Source of the DNA: Galeopsis tetrahit
Lineage: Eukaryota > Streptophyta > Magnoliopsida > Lamiales > Lamiaceae
Length of the DNA stretch: 64,000 nt
NCBI GenBank assembly: GCA_963675135.1
Contig: OY776125.1
Coordinates: forward strand, 43,120,513 to 43,184,512
Direction of reading: 5' to 3'
Part shown: one piece after another, positions 32,895-44,797 of the stretch
How the letters are laid out: each line of letters opens with the position of its first letter
Numbering within the stretch: the first letter of the stretch is position 1
Translations under genes and position numbers: made by a program
Notes under the pieces: model-generated
The model's database searches: none
The model's input: the letters and a program-made list of their open reading frames with translations, nothing else
What the model was told of the DNA's origin: nothing

Positions 32895-33120
32895 AAGAGA
32901 ATGACAATTTTTAGCAGTGATATTTGTTACGAATTTGTTTGTGGATGGGAGATTGCTAATTTTGCTGTGAATTGATATGGAAATTATTGTTGCAGTGTGT
33001 GTCGCTCTCTCTCTGTGTGTGTGATGGTGGTTTTTAGAGGAGAGAGAGAGATAAGGGAAATTTGCATGTGGAGTGGAGATAAGAAATGTGTGAAGAGTGA
33101 AGAGCAGGAAGAATTAAAAG
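32895..33120 (-). promoter_or_regulatory. GUN4 5' leader and proximal promoter region
   Basis: On the coding strand a CT/GA-rich tract (ctctctctcc.. from gagagagagagat near 33040-33053) and a GT/CA-type run (about 33003-33021) lie 110-160 bp upstream of the ATG. Pyrimidine-rich leaders and promoter patches are common in plant photosynthesis genes. No precise start site or TATA box is claimed. Confidence 0.35.
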
Positions 33121-34009
33121 CTGAATTGTGATTGGCTGCACCAGGCTCAGGTTAGATACTTCACTACATTATCTCCTATTGTAATTATTTTTTATTGTTT
33201 CATGGAGCTGTATTATACTAGTATTTCACAACTAAATTATTATAAAAATCTTATAGTTTTATTAATGGACAAAAACACGACACGGTTTAATACATTATTA
33301 GAAGAATCTCATTTATTTATATTATATGCTCCATGAAACTAATAAAACTTCAATCCAATTACTATATTTTAAGGAGAAGTATAACACAAATATTTAAATT
33401 CACACAAGAGTCTCTCTACCGACCATGTATATATTATCACCGTAGGGCAAATACTCGTGTGTAATGTAACTAGTACCCCTTAGTTCAATTTTTTAAATGA
33501 GTGAATATTATCTATGAGTTATGTCAATTATAATATTATTTTAAATAAAATATAATATTAGTTCAAATAGAGTATAGTATTAATTTAAATACAATAATAT
33601 TAGCTCACATATTATATAGTATTAATTCAAATATTAAATAGAAACAAATTATATATATATATAAGTATATAAGAGTGCAACCCCGACTTCTCATTTATAT
33701 GTTTTAGATGTTCCGTTATAAATTTTTTATTAGTTTAAGGAACAAAATTCATTATCTATTTCTACATGTTCGGATTGTTCTCATTTGTATCTCTCCCTAA
33801 CTTTAATTCTTTCTATTTCTATATACATTTCTTCTTCCTACCTCTTCTCTTTACCTCAACTACGCTATATATTTTGTACTATATTTTTTAATTTATGTGA
33901 AAAAAATAAAGAAAAAACTTATGGTAGAATGAGAGGAGTAATAACTAATAAGTATATGTGTAATGTGATATTTTTATCCTTGTATTTATCTACATAGGGT
34001 AAATTTATG
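33121..34009. other. AT-rich intergenic sequence, no gene seen
   Basis: Repeated short runs of taatattagttcaaat.. at about 33520-33640 give a weak local periodicity. Otherwise plain AT-rich DNA. Confidence 0.5.
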
Positions 34010-34129
34010 TTTTTTTTTTATGGAAAGTTAAATACCCATCCCTTTTTTTCCCCTCCCCATGACTCGAACCCAGGACCTAAGGCTTAGGTAGTGGTGCTCT
34101 AAGCACTTGAGCTATCCCACTTTGTCCAC
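34010..34129 (-). mobile_element. tRNA-derived SINE
   Basis: On the minus strand the 120-bp body starts gtggacaaagtgggatagct. It carries a pol III A box (TAGCTCAAGTGC), a B box (GGGTTCGAGTC) about 40 bp later, and an A-rich end (t-run at 34010-34019). A perfect 14-bp duplication AGGGTAAATTTATG flanks it (33996-34009 and 34130-34143). The box spacing and the A tail opposite the boxes identify a retroposed SINE rather than a tRNA gene. No cloverleaf acceptor stem closes. Confidence 0.88.
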
Positions 34130-34143
34130 AGGGTAAATTTATG

Positions 34144-35171
34144 TGATTTGAGCCATTATGCACATTTTGAAAAAAAAAAGCGAGACTCTAGTCAATACTT
34201 GTGACTTCGCCATGATGTACGATAATTTTTTAGTTAAATTTAATTGTTTAAAAGGTAAAGAAAAAAAATTAATAACAAATCTAGTCAATCGCCTAGTCGA
34301 CACTACTCACTACGCTGTGTCGCCAATTTTCGAATTCTGAAACTTTGATTTTTATATGACACACACTATTTTATACCAATCATATGCATGCTTGACGTAT
34401 AATAAAAATTAAAAGCCCAAAAATGTACATAATGTGTTCCACGTTGTAGTTTAGCCAGAGTATTTGGGAGATTTTTCAATAAAAAGTTAACTAGATAAAC
34501 CCATAAAAATAAACGGTTTGAAGGATAATTTTTAATTAATTTACCACTTTATACATAAAGTGGATATTACTCTACTCTCTTATAATTACCCTAATATATA
34601 CTACTCCATTACTTTTCTTTTAAATGGTTAATGATTTGGATAAATCTTCAATTGTTCAATCGAACAAGTTAAAATATTTGTAGTTCAATTGCACCAATTG
34701 CGTCATGCAATTGAGTGCACACATGTATAATTCATAAAATGTTAATTTAAAAAAGGAAAAAAAAATATGGACAAAGATAAAAATGTAAAATTAATGATTT
34801 ATATATGTTAAAGATAATTAATAACTAGCTTATCTTTGTGGAATAGACGGAAATACAAAGTAAATTTATTTTTGTGTGATACATGGAGTATAAATTTTTA
34901 CAAAGTATTATATGAACATTTATTGAGGTTATTTAATTGCCCATCTTATTCATATAATTATTATCATTGTTACTTTGTTAGTTTTAAAAAAATGACATAA
35001 ATTAGTTTTCACAAATTCTTATATAAGTCAGTTTTCCCGCTTTCATTTTGTGTGAATGTTTAAAGAGTTTGGTTTGTTTCGTTAGTTTTTATATAAGAAA
35101 TAACGAGTATGATTAGTTGTTATTAATATCTTACATATTTAATCAAAACTTTTCTTTAAAAAAAAAAAAGG
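34144..35171. other. AT-rich intergenic sequence, no gene seen
   Basis: No supported gene or element. It ends in a poly-A run at 35158-35169 just outside the Copia target duplication. Confidence 0.5.
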
Positions 35172-35176
35172 CATAG

Positions 35177-35468
35177 TGTTGATGATCATATCATGGATCA
35201 TCTTGAAGAAGAAATACAATATGCGAAGAAATGCTCTATTTGAGAAAACACAAACTGTATATTGATTCTTGAATTGAAAGAGTACAAAGGCCCTATATAT
35301 ATAGCTAATTAACATTGGTAATTAACTAACTAACCTCTACACTAACTGAATAACTACCCTAATACAAGAAAGGAGTGTATAAGGGTGTAAGTAACAGGGG
35401 GTGTATCAACTAGCAGGAGGTGTATCAATAGCAGGAGGTGTATCAACTAACTTTTGCAAACCTTTATA
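35177..35468 (-). repeat. 3' LTR of the young Copia element
   Basis: 292 bp, 18 bp longer than its partner because of a local duplication of atagcaggaggtgtatca near 35410-35447. Confidence 0.93.
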
Positions 35469-38400
35469 CCCCCTCAAAATGGGAGTGGATATTAATCAAC
35501 CCCATTTTGGACTTATGTAAGGTGAAGGTAGAAGGAGGCAGGGGTTTGGTGAGCATATCTGCCAGATTTTCCTCTATTGGAATATGAATCAGTGTGAGTA
35601 GCCCTTCATGAATCTTTTCCCTTGTGAAGTGAAAATCCAATGAAATGTGCTTTGTTCTTTGATGAAGGCAAGGGTTGTGTGCAATAGAGAAAGCACTCTT
35701 GCTGTCAGTGTACATTGTTGAAGGAGTGGAATGTTGAATCTTCAGGTCAGCAAGGATGTAATGAATCCATTGCAGCTCACATGTGGTTGAAGCAAGAGCC
35801 CTATATTCAGCTTCAGCTGAAGACCTGCTCACAGTAGATTGTTTCTTGGATTTCCAAGAGATTAGTGAGTTGCCAAAGTAAATACTATACCCTGTAATAC
35901 TTTTCCTTGTTTGTACACATCTTGCCCAATCAAAGTCAGAGAAAGCATGTAATTTAAATGAAGTATGCTTGGGGTAAAACACCCCAGTACCAGGATTACC
36001 TTTTATGTACCTCAAAACTCTATGGACAGCAGATAAATGAGCATCAGTGGGAGCTTGCATAAACTGGCTCAAGGTTTGAACTGCATAAGAAATGTCAGGT
36101 CTAGTGACAGTTAAGTAAAGAAGTTTTCCAATGAGTTTCCTGTACTGTTCAGGATGAGCAAGAGGATGGGAATTGGTGTCAAAGGTCCATTTTGGATCCA
36201 TTGGTGTTGAACATGGTTTACAACCCAAATAACCAGATTCCTGAAGCAAGTCAAGAGCATATTTTCTTTGACACAAGGTCATGCCCTTGTTATTTCTGGC
36301 AATTTCAACTGCCCAAAATATATCTCAAAGAACCAAGGTCTTTGATAGTGAATGTGTTATGCAAATGAAGTTTGATGGTGTTGATAATGTCAAGGTTAGT
36401 CCCTGTAACTATGAGATCATCAACATAACAAAGAATGGCAGTAAAATCAAGATTATTTTGTCTAGTGAAAAGAGAGGTGTCAGCCTTGGATTGAGTAAAA
36501 CCTAATGACAAAAGACACTCAGTTAATTTTGTAAACCACTGTTTTGATGCTTGTTTTAGACCATATAAACTCTTGTGTAACTTGCAAACTCTTTTCTCAT
36601 TTGGAGAAACATAACCAGGAGGTGGTAACATATATAGTTCTTCATCCAAATCACCATGTAAGAAAGCATTATTAACATCTAATTGATGAACATGCCAATT
36701 TTTAGAAGTAGCAACAGCAAGCAAGATTCTTACAGTAGTGATTTTGGCCACAGGGGAGAAAGTATCAAAGTAATCTATGCCTTCTTGTTGGGTATAACCT
36801 TTGGCAACCAATCTAGCCTTATACCTCTCTATAGAACCATCAGAATTGTATTTAATTTTATAGATCCATCTACAGCCTATGCAGTGTTTTCCTAAAGGGA
36901 GATCAACAAGAGTCCAAGTGTGATTCTTTTCCAAAGCAGTAATTTCATTTTTCATAGCAGTAACCCAATTCTGATTTAATGTAGCTTGTTTAAAAGTCTT
37001 GGGCTCTTGTTGTTGAGAAATAGAGGCTGTAAAGGATTTATACTGTTGAGACAATCTATCAGTAGACAGGAATTGCTGAATAGGATAATGAATATCAGAT
37101 AGAGAGAAATTAGTTTTAGCATGATCTATAGAGGCAGGTAGATTGGTTTCATAGACTTGCAAATAGGCAGGTTGAGTTTTGGTTCTAGAAGGTCTAGTGT
37201 GTGGTTCCACCCTTATGTTATCAAAATGTGATGTATTATTAGAGGTATCCTCATGATGAGTGGTATTGTCAGTAGAAAGAGTGTTATCATTAATAGTATT
37301 GGGAGGAACTGTGTGATTGTTAAACTCAGGCACCAAATCAGTGGGAAGAGGAATATCATCATCATCATCAGAAATGGGAGGAGAGGTCTCAATAATAGGA
37401 TTTTTGATGGCAAAAGGAAACACATGTTCAAAAAACCTAACATTTCTGGAAATAATAAATTTGCCAGTGTTGAGTTCCAAAAGTTTGTAGCCTTTAGTAC
37501 CAAAATGATATCCAATAAAAACACATTTTGTAGCCCTAGGATCAAATTTTTGTCTTTTAGCAACCAAGGTGTTAGCAAAACACAGACAACCAAAGGTTCT
37601 TAATTGAGAGTAATCAGGTTTTACCCCATGCAAGAGTTCAAAAGGGGATCTGTTTTTTAGAATAGAAGAAGGTATCCTATTGATAATAAAAGCAGCAGTT
37701 TTAATGCTCTCACTCCAAAAATTCAAGGGTAGGTGAGACTGAAACATGATAGCCCTAGCCACTTGAAGGAGATGTTGATGTTTTCTTTCCACAATCCCAT
37801 TTTGCTGGGGAGTTTCAACACAAGAGGTTTGATGGATTATACCCAATTTATGATAAAATTCAGAAAGTATAAATTCTGTCCCATTATCACTTCTTATAGT
37901 TTGAATTTTAGTATTATACTGAGTGAGAACCATATTATAGAAATTTTCTAGAGAATGTTGAACATCACTTTTGACTTTCAAAAGGTAAATCCATGTACAT
38001 CTACTGAAATCATCTACTATGGTGAGAAAGTACTTATGACCAGTGACAGAGCATAAAGAAAAGGGACCCCAAACATCACAATGAATTAATTGAAAAGCAT
38101 AAGAGGAAACAGAGGTACTTAAAGGAAATGGTCTTTTCTTTTGCTTAGCCAATGGACAAATCAAACAATCATTATGCAAGTCAGTAGCAGTTACATTCAA
38201 ATCAGGAATGTGCATCATGCATTTCCTAGAAGTGTGGCCTAATCTTTTATGCCACAGATCAAACATACAAGAAACAGTCTTAGAACTACCAGAAAAAACA
38301 GATTTCTCTAAAGCATAGTTTGTAAATGGATGAAGGGTTTTTAAGAGGTACAGGCCTCTCTTTTGCTCAGCAGTACCAATCACCTTCTTGGTCATAATGT

Positions 38401-39820
38401 CTTGTAAAATGCAATGTGAGGACAAGAAACTAACAGTGCAATTAGAGTATCTAGTCAAATGGCTGATAGACAAAAGATTGAAGGTAAAATCTGGGATATA
38501 TAAAACATTATACAAAGTAAGATGTTCATTAATGGTGATGTTTCCCATGTGTATAGCAGTGGAAACATCATTATTAGGGAGAGATACTTTGATATTAGCA
38601 GGACATGGAGGAGTAGAAAACATGGAAATGTCAAAAACCATGTGATCTGTGGCTCCAGAGTCTAATATCCAAGTGGAAAGAGTAGTGGAATTAAAACATG
38701 TACTGAAAGACATACCAGAAGTGGAGGGATGTTGGGGATCCTCAGGGTGTGTAGTGGAGGCACCAGCCACAGAGTGTGAGGAATCTTTGGTGTCATTAGT
38801 GTGCTGCATCTTAGAAGAGCTCACAAACTTGTTAAACACATCAGGTTGGATAAGAGGATTTGAGATGTCCTTTCCAGGGATAGATCTAAGGGAATTGCTG
38901 GCAGATTTATTCGAATCTTTATTAAGAGGTACTCTAGGCCCTTTCCAACCAGGAGGGAAGCCAATTATGTAGAAACACCTATCGATTGTGTGGCCTAAAC
39001 CATCACAATGGCTGCACTTGAGAGGCTTTCTCTTATCTCTATAAAATCTGGGATTCTTGGCATTCATGGCAATGGTGTCAAGATGGAGGGGTTCAGGGGT
39101 GATGGATAGAGTTCTTTGGGACTCTTCTTGGAGTAGGAGGCCATAGATTTTAGAAAGAGCAGGAAAGGGAGATTGAAGCAAGAATTGGCTTCTAATGGTT
39201 GAATAAGAATCATGTAGGCCAATTAAGAATTTCATAATAGCATCTTGTTGTTGAGTTTGGGTCATTATCTTAGGCAAATCACAAGTACAAGAATCCATGA
39301 CACCACAAGTACATTTAAGAACCGGCCTAAAACTAAGATATTCATCCCATAAGGCCTTGAATTGGTTGTAGTAACAGACCAGGGATTGAGAACCCTGAGT
39401 GATAGAACTTAATGACTTTTCTAGATGATAAACCCTAGTGCTATCAGATAGGGCATACCTAATTTTCAATTCATCCCAAACATCCTTAGCTACAGAAAAA
39501 TATTCTAAGGTTCGTTTAATTTCAGGCACAATTGAATTTAGAATCCACATAAGGACGAGATCATTAGCTCTTACCCAAGCAGCATATACGGCAGGATCTT
39601 CATTCTCATCGGGAATAGGCAGGGATCCGTCAATAATGCGAGCCTTGTTCTTGACACTCAGGCCGCGCTTGATGGCGTTGCTCCAAGAAACAAAATTTGT
39701 GCCGTCGAGGGGCTCCAGAACAATGGACACTGCTGGGTTGGCATTTTGATGAAGGGCCAATGGCGAGAACGGGTTCAACGCCGGATCGAGGGAGTCGGGA
39801 TCGGTGACGATGGTTGTCAT
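35464..39820 (-). pseudogene. Copia gag-pol polyprotein with one frameshift
   Basis: Two frames, 39820-36305 (1171 codons) and 36282-35464 (272 codons), form one polyprotein. Domains in order are Gag (LDGTNFVSWSNAIKRGLS), a CCHC knuckle (CSHCDGLGHTIDRC), protease (WILDSGATDHM), GAG-pre-integrase (LWHKRLGHTSRKCM) and integrase (HCDVWGPFSL, RSDNGTEF, ETPQQNGIVERKH). Reverse transcriptase follows (WVTAMKNEITALEKNHTW, VNNAFLHGDLDEELYM, catalytic CYVDDLIVTG), then RNase H (RSSAEAEYRALA, HISLDFHFTREKI). The only clear lesion lies near 36300, where RYILG should continue with VEIARNNKGMTL; one extra base (or two missing) shifts the frame. Otherwise all catalytic motifs are kept. It may have been active very recently. 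Confidence 0.93.
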
Positions 39821-39934
39821 GGAAGAAATTGATCGGTAAGGATCAGAGAGGGCGAATTAAAGCCCTGAAACGCAGTAGAAGATGCAATTGGGAAATGTGA
39901 AATTAAGGGCGGTTTCAACCGGAAACTGATACCA

Positions 39935-40208
39935 TGTTGATGATCATATCATGGATCATCTTGAAGAAGAAATACAATATGCGAAGAAATGCTCTAATTG
40001 AGAAAACACAAACTGTATATTGATTCTTGAATTGAAAGAGTACAAATGCCCTATATATATAGCTAATTAACATTGGTAATTAACTAACTAACCTCTACAC
40101 TAACTGAATAACTACCCTAATACAAGAAAGGAGTGTATAAGGGTGTAAGTAACAGGGGGTGTATCAACTAGCAGGAGGTGTATCAACTAACTTTTGCAAA
40201 CCTTTATA
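39935..40208 (-). repeat. 5' LTR of the young Copia element
   Basis: 274 bp, with a cctatatatatag TATA-like stretch shared with the other LTR near its middle. Confidence 0.93.
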
Positions 40209-40213
40209 CATAG

Positions 40214-40809
40214 TGTAACATTTTTTGGATATGAAATGTGATGAAAAGCAAAAGATTTATTAGTAGAATGCATTAATTAAATCCTACATCATATGTCAAA
40301 TGGAGTAGTTAATATTAATAGTAAAATTTGAGTAAAGTAGTTGTACAAATAAACTCAAAATCAAAATATGTCAATCACATTGTATATTAAAAGTAATTTT
40401 ATAAAAATACTAGTACTAAATAAGGACCTTATTTCATTTTTAAGGAGTACACTGTAAATTGAGTGAAAATCACCAAAGATTAATATATGGCAGAATAACA
40501 GAGGTTTCAAAGTTATTGGAATAATTATCAAACGAATTTAAATACAATACTTGATGTATATTACGTAGTGCTTTTAAACCAATATAATACTTGGAAAATA
40601 TTTGATATAACACTTTTATAGTATGGGGAAAAAATAACAAATAAACCGCCCACTCTTAAATTTCTACTCATCAGCCAAAAATAGTAAAACAAAAGGAACC
40701 CAAATTCTCTCTCTCTACATTGTTTGGCAATCTTAAATTATAAAGAAAAGAATAAAAGACCATTAATTAATTAATTAATAGTGAAAAAGAAAAAGAAAAA
40801 AGAAGAAAA
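40214..40809. other. Intergenic sequence between Copia and CDPK
   Basis: AT-rich, no ORF. The last part is the 3' flank of the CDPK gene. Confidence 0.45.
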
Positions 40810-43422
40810 TTAATTGAAAAGATTGTTATGAATATCTTTGTTGAAGAGTCGGACGCTAAGTGCATTAAGCATGGCTCTCGAGTATTGTCGAGACCCCATC
40901 TTCCAATCCATCCCCGTCGTCATCATCGCCTTGAACTCGTCCAAACTTATTCTCCCATCCTACGTAAAAATAACGAGAAATGCTCAAAATAGTAAAATGA
41001 ATAGTTTAACAAGGAAATGGGGAGTTTTTTTTTTTTTTTGCTAGACAAAAACTTCTATGAACATAGTTCGCTGATGTTTTACGATGAATTCAATATCGTT
41101 GCTTAGACCATGTTTGTTTTGGAATTAATTATGTAGGATGACGGAAATATGGATCGGAAAATTCTGAATGGAGAAATTCCGATAAATAGTACTCCGTATA
41201 TGTGTATATTTGTTTTGGGATGTTGAGTATGATATGTATGATGTAACTTTATGTCAAATCAATTGTGTAATAGTGTGTGTCTGTGTGATGTTGTATTATT
41301 ATAATAGTAGTTATTTTTAGGGGTGAATGTAATTGGACGGTGAAATTCGGATGTAAAATCCTGAACTAGAACAAGACGAGGGACATTACGTCTCAAAACA
41401 AATGTGTGATTTTGAGATAAAGAGAGAAATATATATACCTTGTCAAGATCAGCATCAAAAATGATATCTTGGACAGTTTGGTCACTTGTAGGGCCAAAAT
41501 GGTCATCTAACATTAGGGCTTGTTGCAACTCCTCGAACTCAATGTATCCACTTTGATCTTTATCAAAGTACAAAAATGCTTGACGTAGAAGATCATCGTT
41601 GCTTATCTTTTTTAAGTGCACAGCCAAAGTTACAAACTCTTCACAATCGAGCATCCCGTTTCCATCGCAATCAGCCTGCAGCATTGCATAAACAATCAGT
41701 TTTTCTTAAAACTCAACGAGCTAGCTAGGGAGACGTAAAATTAATAAAGAAATACTAAATGAAGACGTTTACAGCATCAAGCAATATTTGGACGTCATGA
41801 TCAGGAACAGGCTGACCAATCATGTACAAACCATCTTTCAATTCTTGAAAATTCAAATTTCCATTTTTATCAGTGTCCATCATCTGGAACATTTCTTTTA
41901 TCCCATCTACTTCGTCATCTGGCAAGTTATCTGCTACCACCTGTTTATTTATTTATTCATAATATCAAATATTAAATATCCATAATTATTCATATATAAT
42001 TAAAATAATTAAGGAGCTAGCTTACACTTAGGACTTTCTTCTTGAATTTGTTCATCAAAGAGAACTGTTTGATTCTTGTTCTCACACGTTCTCCCAGAGG
42101 AATGTTTGGAACTTTTTCTGCATTTTGTATCCATTGGCTTTCTATATATATGTAAAAAAAACACATTAATTAATTAAGTACTGAATAATAGTCCATAATT
42201 CGAGCTTTTAGATGAGACGAGATGAAATGATAGTGACCTAGGACTTCGTCGATGGTGAAGCGACTGTAGGGATTGGGATCGAGCATGCCCTTGACAAGAT
42301 CCTTGGCATCCTCACTAACTTTGGGCCATGGATCCCTTTCAAAATCTATCTCTCCATACACTATTGCCTGTGCTATTCCCTCTTCTGTTTCTGCACTTGG
42401 AAAATATTCATATTTATATTAATATTAATTAATTATAATCCTAAAATATACTAATATTAAATGTAAAATTATGTAAATTACCTGCCCAAAAAGGAGGAAC
42501 TCCACAGAGTAAAATGTAAAGAATAACACCTGTGCTCCAAATATCAATTTCTGGACCATAATTCCGACGAAGCACTTCAGGGGCCATGTAATATGGGCTT
42601 CCAACGATTTCACCAAATCTTTGACCTATTTTTATATATATAATTATTTATTTCATTTTCATATTTTGACATACATATATAATGTAATGTATACCTGATT
42701 CAAAAAATATGGAAAGGCCAAAATCGATAGCCTTTAATGGGGCATTTTCACTATTGTTGGCGAATAAGAAGTTCTCGGGCTTTAGATCTCTGTGTATAAC
42801 TCCATGTTCATGACATATCTGCGCATCGTATATATATATATATCTCAACATATGTACCAAACAAACAAACAAACGGGGCCAAAAAAGAAATTAATACCTT
42901 GATAACGTCAAGAATAGTCTTGGTAACATTTGCAGCAGCCCTTTCAGTATAATGGCCTCTTGCCACTATCCTATCAAACAACTCACCACCTTCACAAAGC
43001 TCCATGACAAGATAAATAGCCTCTTTGTCCTCATAAACCTCTTTATACTGCACTATATTTGGGTGATGGGGCAAATGCCTCATGATCTCGACTTCCCTGC
43101 GAACATCCTCCACGTCTATATCCGTCCTCAACTTGCTCTTGGATATCTTCTTGCACGCAAAGCTCTGTTCATTCTCCTCGTCTATGCATTCGTACGTCAC
43201 CCCAAACTCCCCCCTCCCCAGCTCCTTCCCCAGCCGGTACTTCTTGGTTATGTCATCCCCGGTTGGATCCTTGAGCACGTGGATTGGGCGCGATTGCTTG
43301 AGCAGTCGGCCGCTGTATTTGACATTGTCGGGATTGATAGGGGGCAGTTTTTGATCTGCTCTGGAGGAGTATTTCTTCTTCAACTGAATAGTTTTCCTTT
43401 GCAAGGACATGCATGGCCCCAT
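40810..43422 (-). CDS. Calcium-dependent protein kinase (CDPK), eight exons
   Basis: Exons on the minus strand: 43422-42898, 42818-42695, 42625-42482, 42390-42238, 42141-42026, 41940-41773, 41675-41439, 40959-40810. All have GT-AG borders and joined phases, giving 538 residues. The enzyme is a Ser/Thr kinase activated directly by calcium. Gly2 and Cys4 in MGPCMS suit N-myristoylation and palmitoylation, hence membrane association. The kinase domain has LGRGEFGVTYECID, the FACKKI lysine, HRDLKPENFLF, DFG and GSPYYMAPEVLRR. The junction autoinhibitory segment follows (IPLGERVRTRIKQFSLMNKF). Four EF hands are seen: DTDKNGNLNFQEL, DCDGNGMLDCEEF, DKDQSGYIEFEEL and DADLDKDGRISLDEF. REVEIMRHLPHHPNIVQ and RGHYTERAAANVTKTI resemble group III CDPKs (CPK7/8/10/13/32 type), but I cannot name the orthologue. 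Confidence 0.94.
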
Positions 43423-44184
43423 GGGATTGGGGGGGAGGGTTGTGAATGATGTTGTCTTGTTTTAATTTTCTCCCTTTGGACAACTATTGCATGCCCTCTC
43501 TTACAATCCCATGGGAACAAGAATAACACCTTCGGATTTCACAGGCAGATAATGCTGTGGTGATTTCTTTTCCCTCCCGTTTTTCCCTCTTCGCCATTCA
43601 ATCTTTTTTCCCTCTTTACACCTCCATCTATTTTTATACTTTCTATTCAACATTTTAAATAAGCTTTCTTCCCTCAATTTCTTCCAACTTTTTCTCCCTG
43701 CCAACACAACTCACCTGTGATCAGGAAATTAATAGTATATATGTATGAAAATTGGTTTTCATTTTTTTACAAAGTTCCAACTTCGCTTCCAGAGGTATCT
43801 TTCTATGGAGATGGATGATGAAGGCTGAGATTGCTGCCTTGGGGAGTAGAAATTTGAGATGTTAAACGAACCGAGCTCAACTCGACTCGTTCGTTAAATG
43901 AACCGAGCTCGAGCTCGTTAGATACTCGATTTACTAATGAGACGGCTTGAGCTCGACTTCTTGAGCTCGATAGGCTCGTTAACGAGTTGAAACTTGTTTC
44001 TTAGCTCGTCAATGTTATCAAGCCGAGCTCAGCTCAGCTCAATAAGTCGAGCTCGAACTTCAATCGCTCCAAGTAGAATGTATTTATCAAATGATACATT
44101 CATTTATTCCTTATCCTTGATTGAGTAGCTAACTAATTGATTTGTTTCAATTATTTAACATCTATTTAGTTCAATTGAGTTAAT
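43423..44184. other. CDPK upstream region with a GAGCTCG-rich block
   Basis: The first ~400 bp form the CDPK 5' flank. At about 43866-44055 a block is packed with gagctcg and its variants (gaaccgagctcgagctcg, ttgagctcgacttc, aagccgagctcagctc). This resembles the interior of motif-packed hAT-type MITEs, but clear TAGGG termini and an 8-bp duplication were not found. Confidence 0.5.
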
Positions 44185-44326
44185 GCCATCAAGTGAGCTT
44201 GAATCCCTTATGTCTTCAACCTAAAATCTGTCACTTCATATTTCTCCCAAAAATTGCCATCAAGTGAGCTTGAATCCCTTATGTCTTCAACCTAAAATCT
44301 GTCACTTCATATTTCTCCCAAAAATT
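44185..44326. repeat. 71-bp tandem duplication
   Basis: Two identical-looking units start gccatcaagtgagcttgaat at 44185 and 44256. The duplication is recent. It lies downstream of the RBR ligase gene. Confidence 0.88.
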
Positions 44327-44797
44327 GCGCAAACTTCAGGCAATTTGAATATTTCGCAACATTGTGATTTATCACATTTTCTTCACAAACAAAACCTCTC
44401 CTACTCCGTCCACTAGCCTGATTTAATGATTTATAACCACAATTCACCCAAATCCAATATCGTAAATTAAGACAACATTACGATTTACCAAGTGCAATAG
44501 GAAATTTATACCAAATGATATCAATATATCATCACAATCAACGTAACCTTCATCATACCAAGTTTCACAAGAACCAGATTCAGGTTTGCACGTCTCTGCT
44601 TTTCTTTTTTTAATATTTCTTTGGAATCAAGTCACATGGACCAATTCTTTCTAGATGGTAACTAATATAACTTAATACACAAAAACTATTTACATACAAC
44701 ATTTAGATAAAACTCAAACCACAGAAACGAACCCACTCATTCACCGAGCCCAACAATCATCTAATTTTTTGGTGGTGCTCCCCGTTTAGAGCATACT

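Larger units (their letters stand above)
35177..40208 (-). mobile_element. Young, nearly intact Copia element with TA..CA ends
   Basis: A 5.0-kb minus-strand element. LTRs at 35177-35468 and 39935-40208 are flanked by a perfect 5-bp duplication CATAG (35172-35176 and 40209-40213). In element orientation the LTR starts TATAAAGG and ends CATCAACA, a non-canonical TA...CA pair, which is known for a minority of plant Copia elements. A primer site tggtatcag (39934-39926) follows the 5' LTR and a polypurine tract ttttgaggggg (35479-35469) precedes the 3' LTR. The LTRs differ by two substitutions and one 18-bp duplication, so the insertion is recent. Confidence 0.94.

Noticed and set aside
32256..32907. 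Additional ORFs overlapping GUN4 on both strands
   Set aside because: They are GC-rich shadows of the GUN4 reading frame; only the 248-codon frame has domain support.
34030..34129. tRNA gene on the minus strand
   Set aside because: A and B boxes are present, but the acceptor stem does not pair and a 14-bp duplication plus A tail flank it; a SINE explains all of this.
41100..41240. Tourist-type MITE in the last CDPK intron (gaccatgtttgttttgg start)
   Set aside because: No matching inverted end or TTA/TAA target duplication could be placed.
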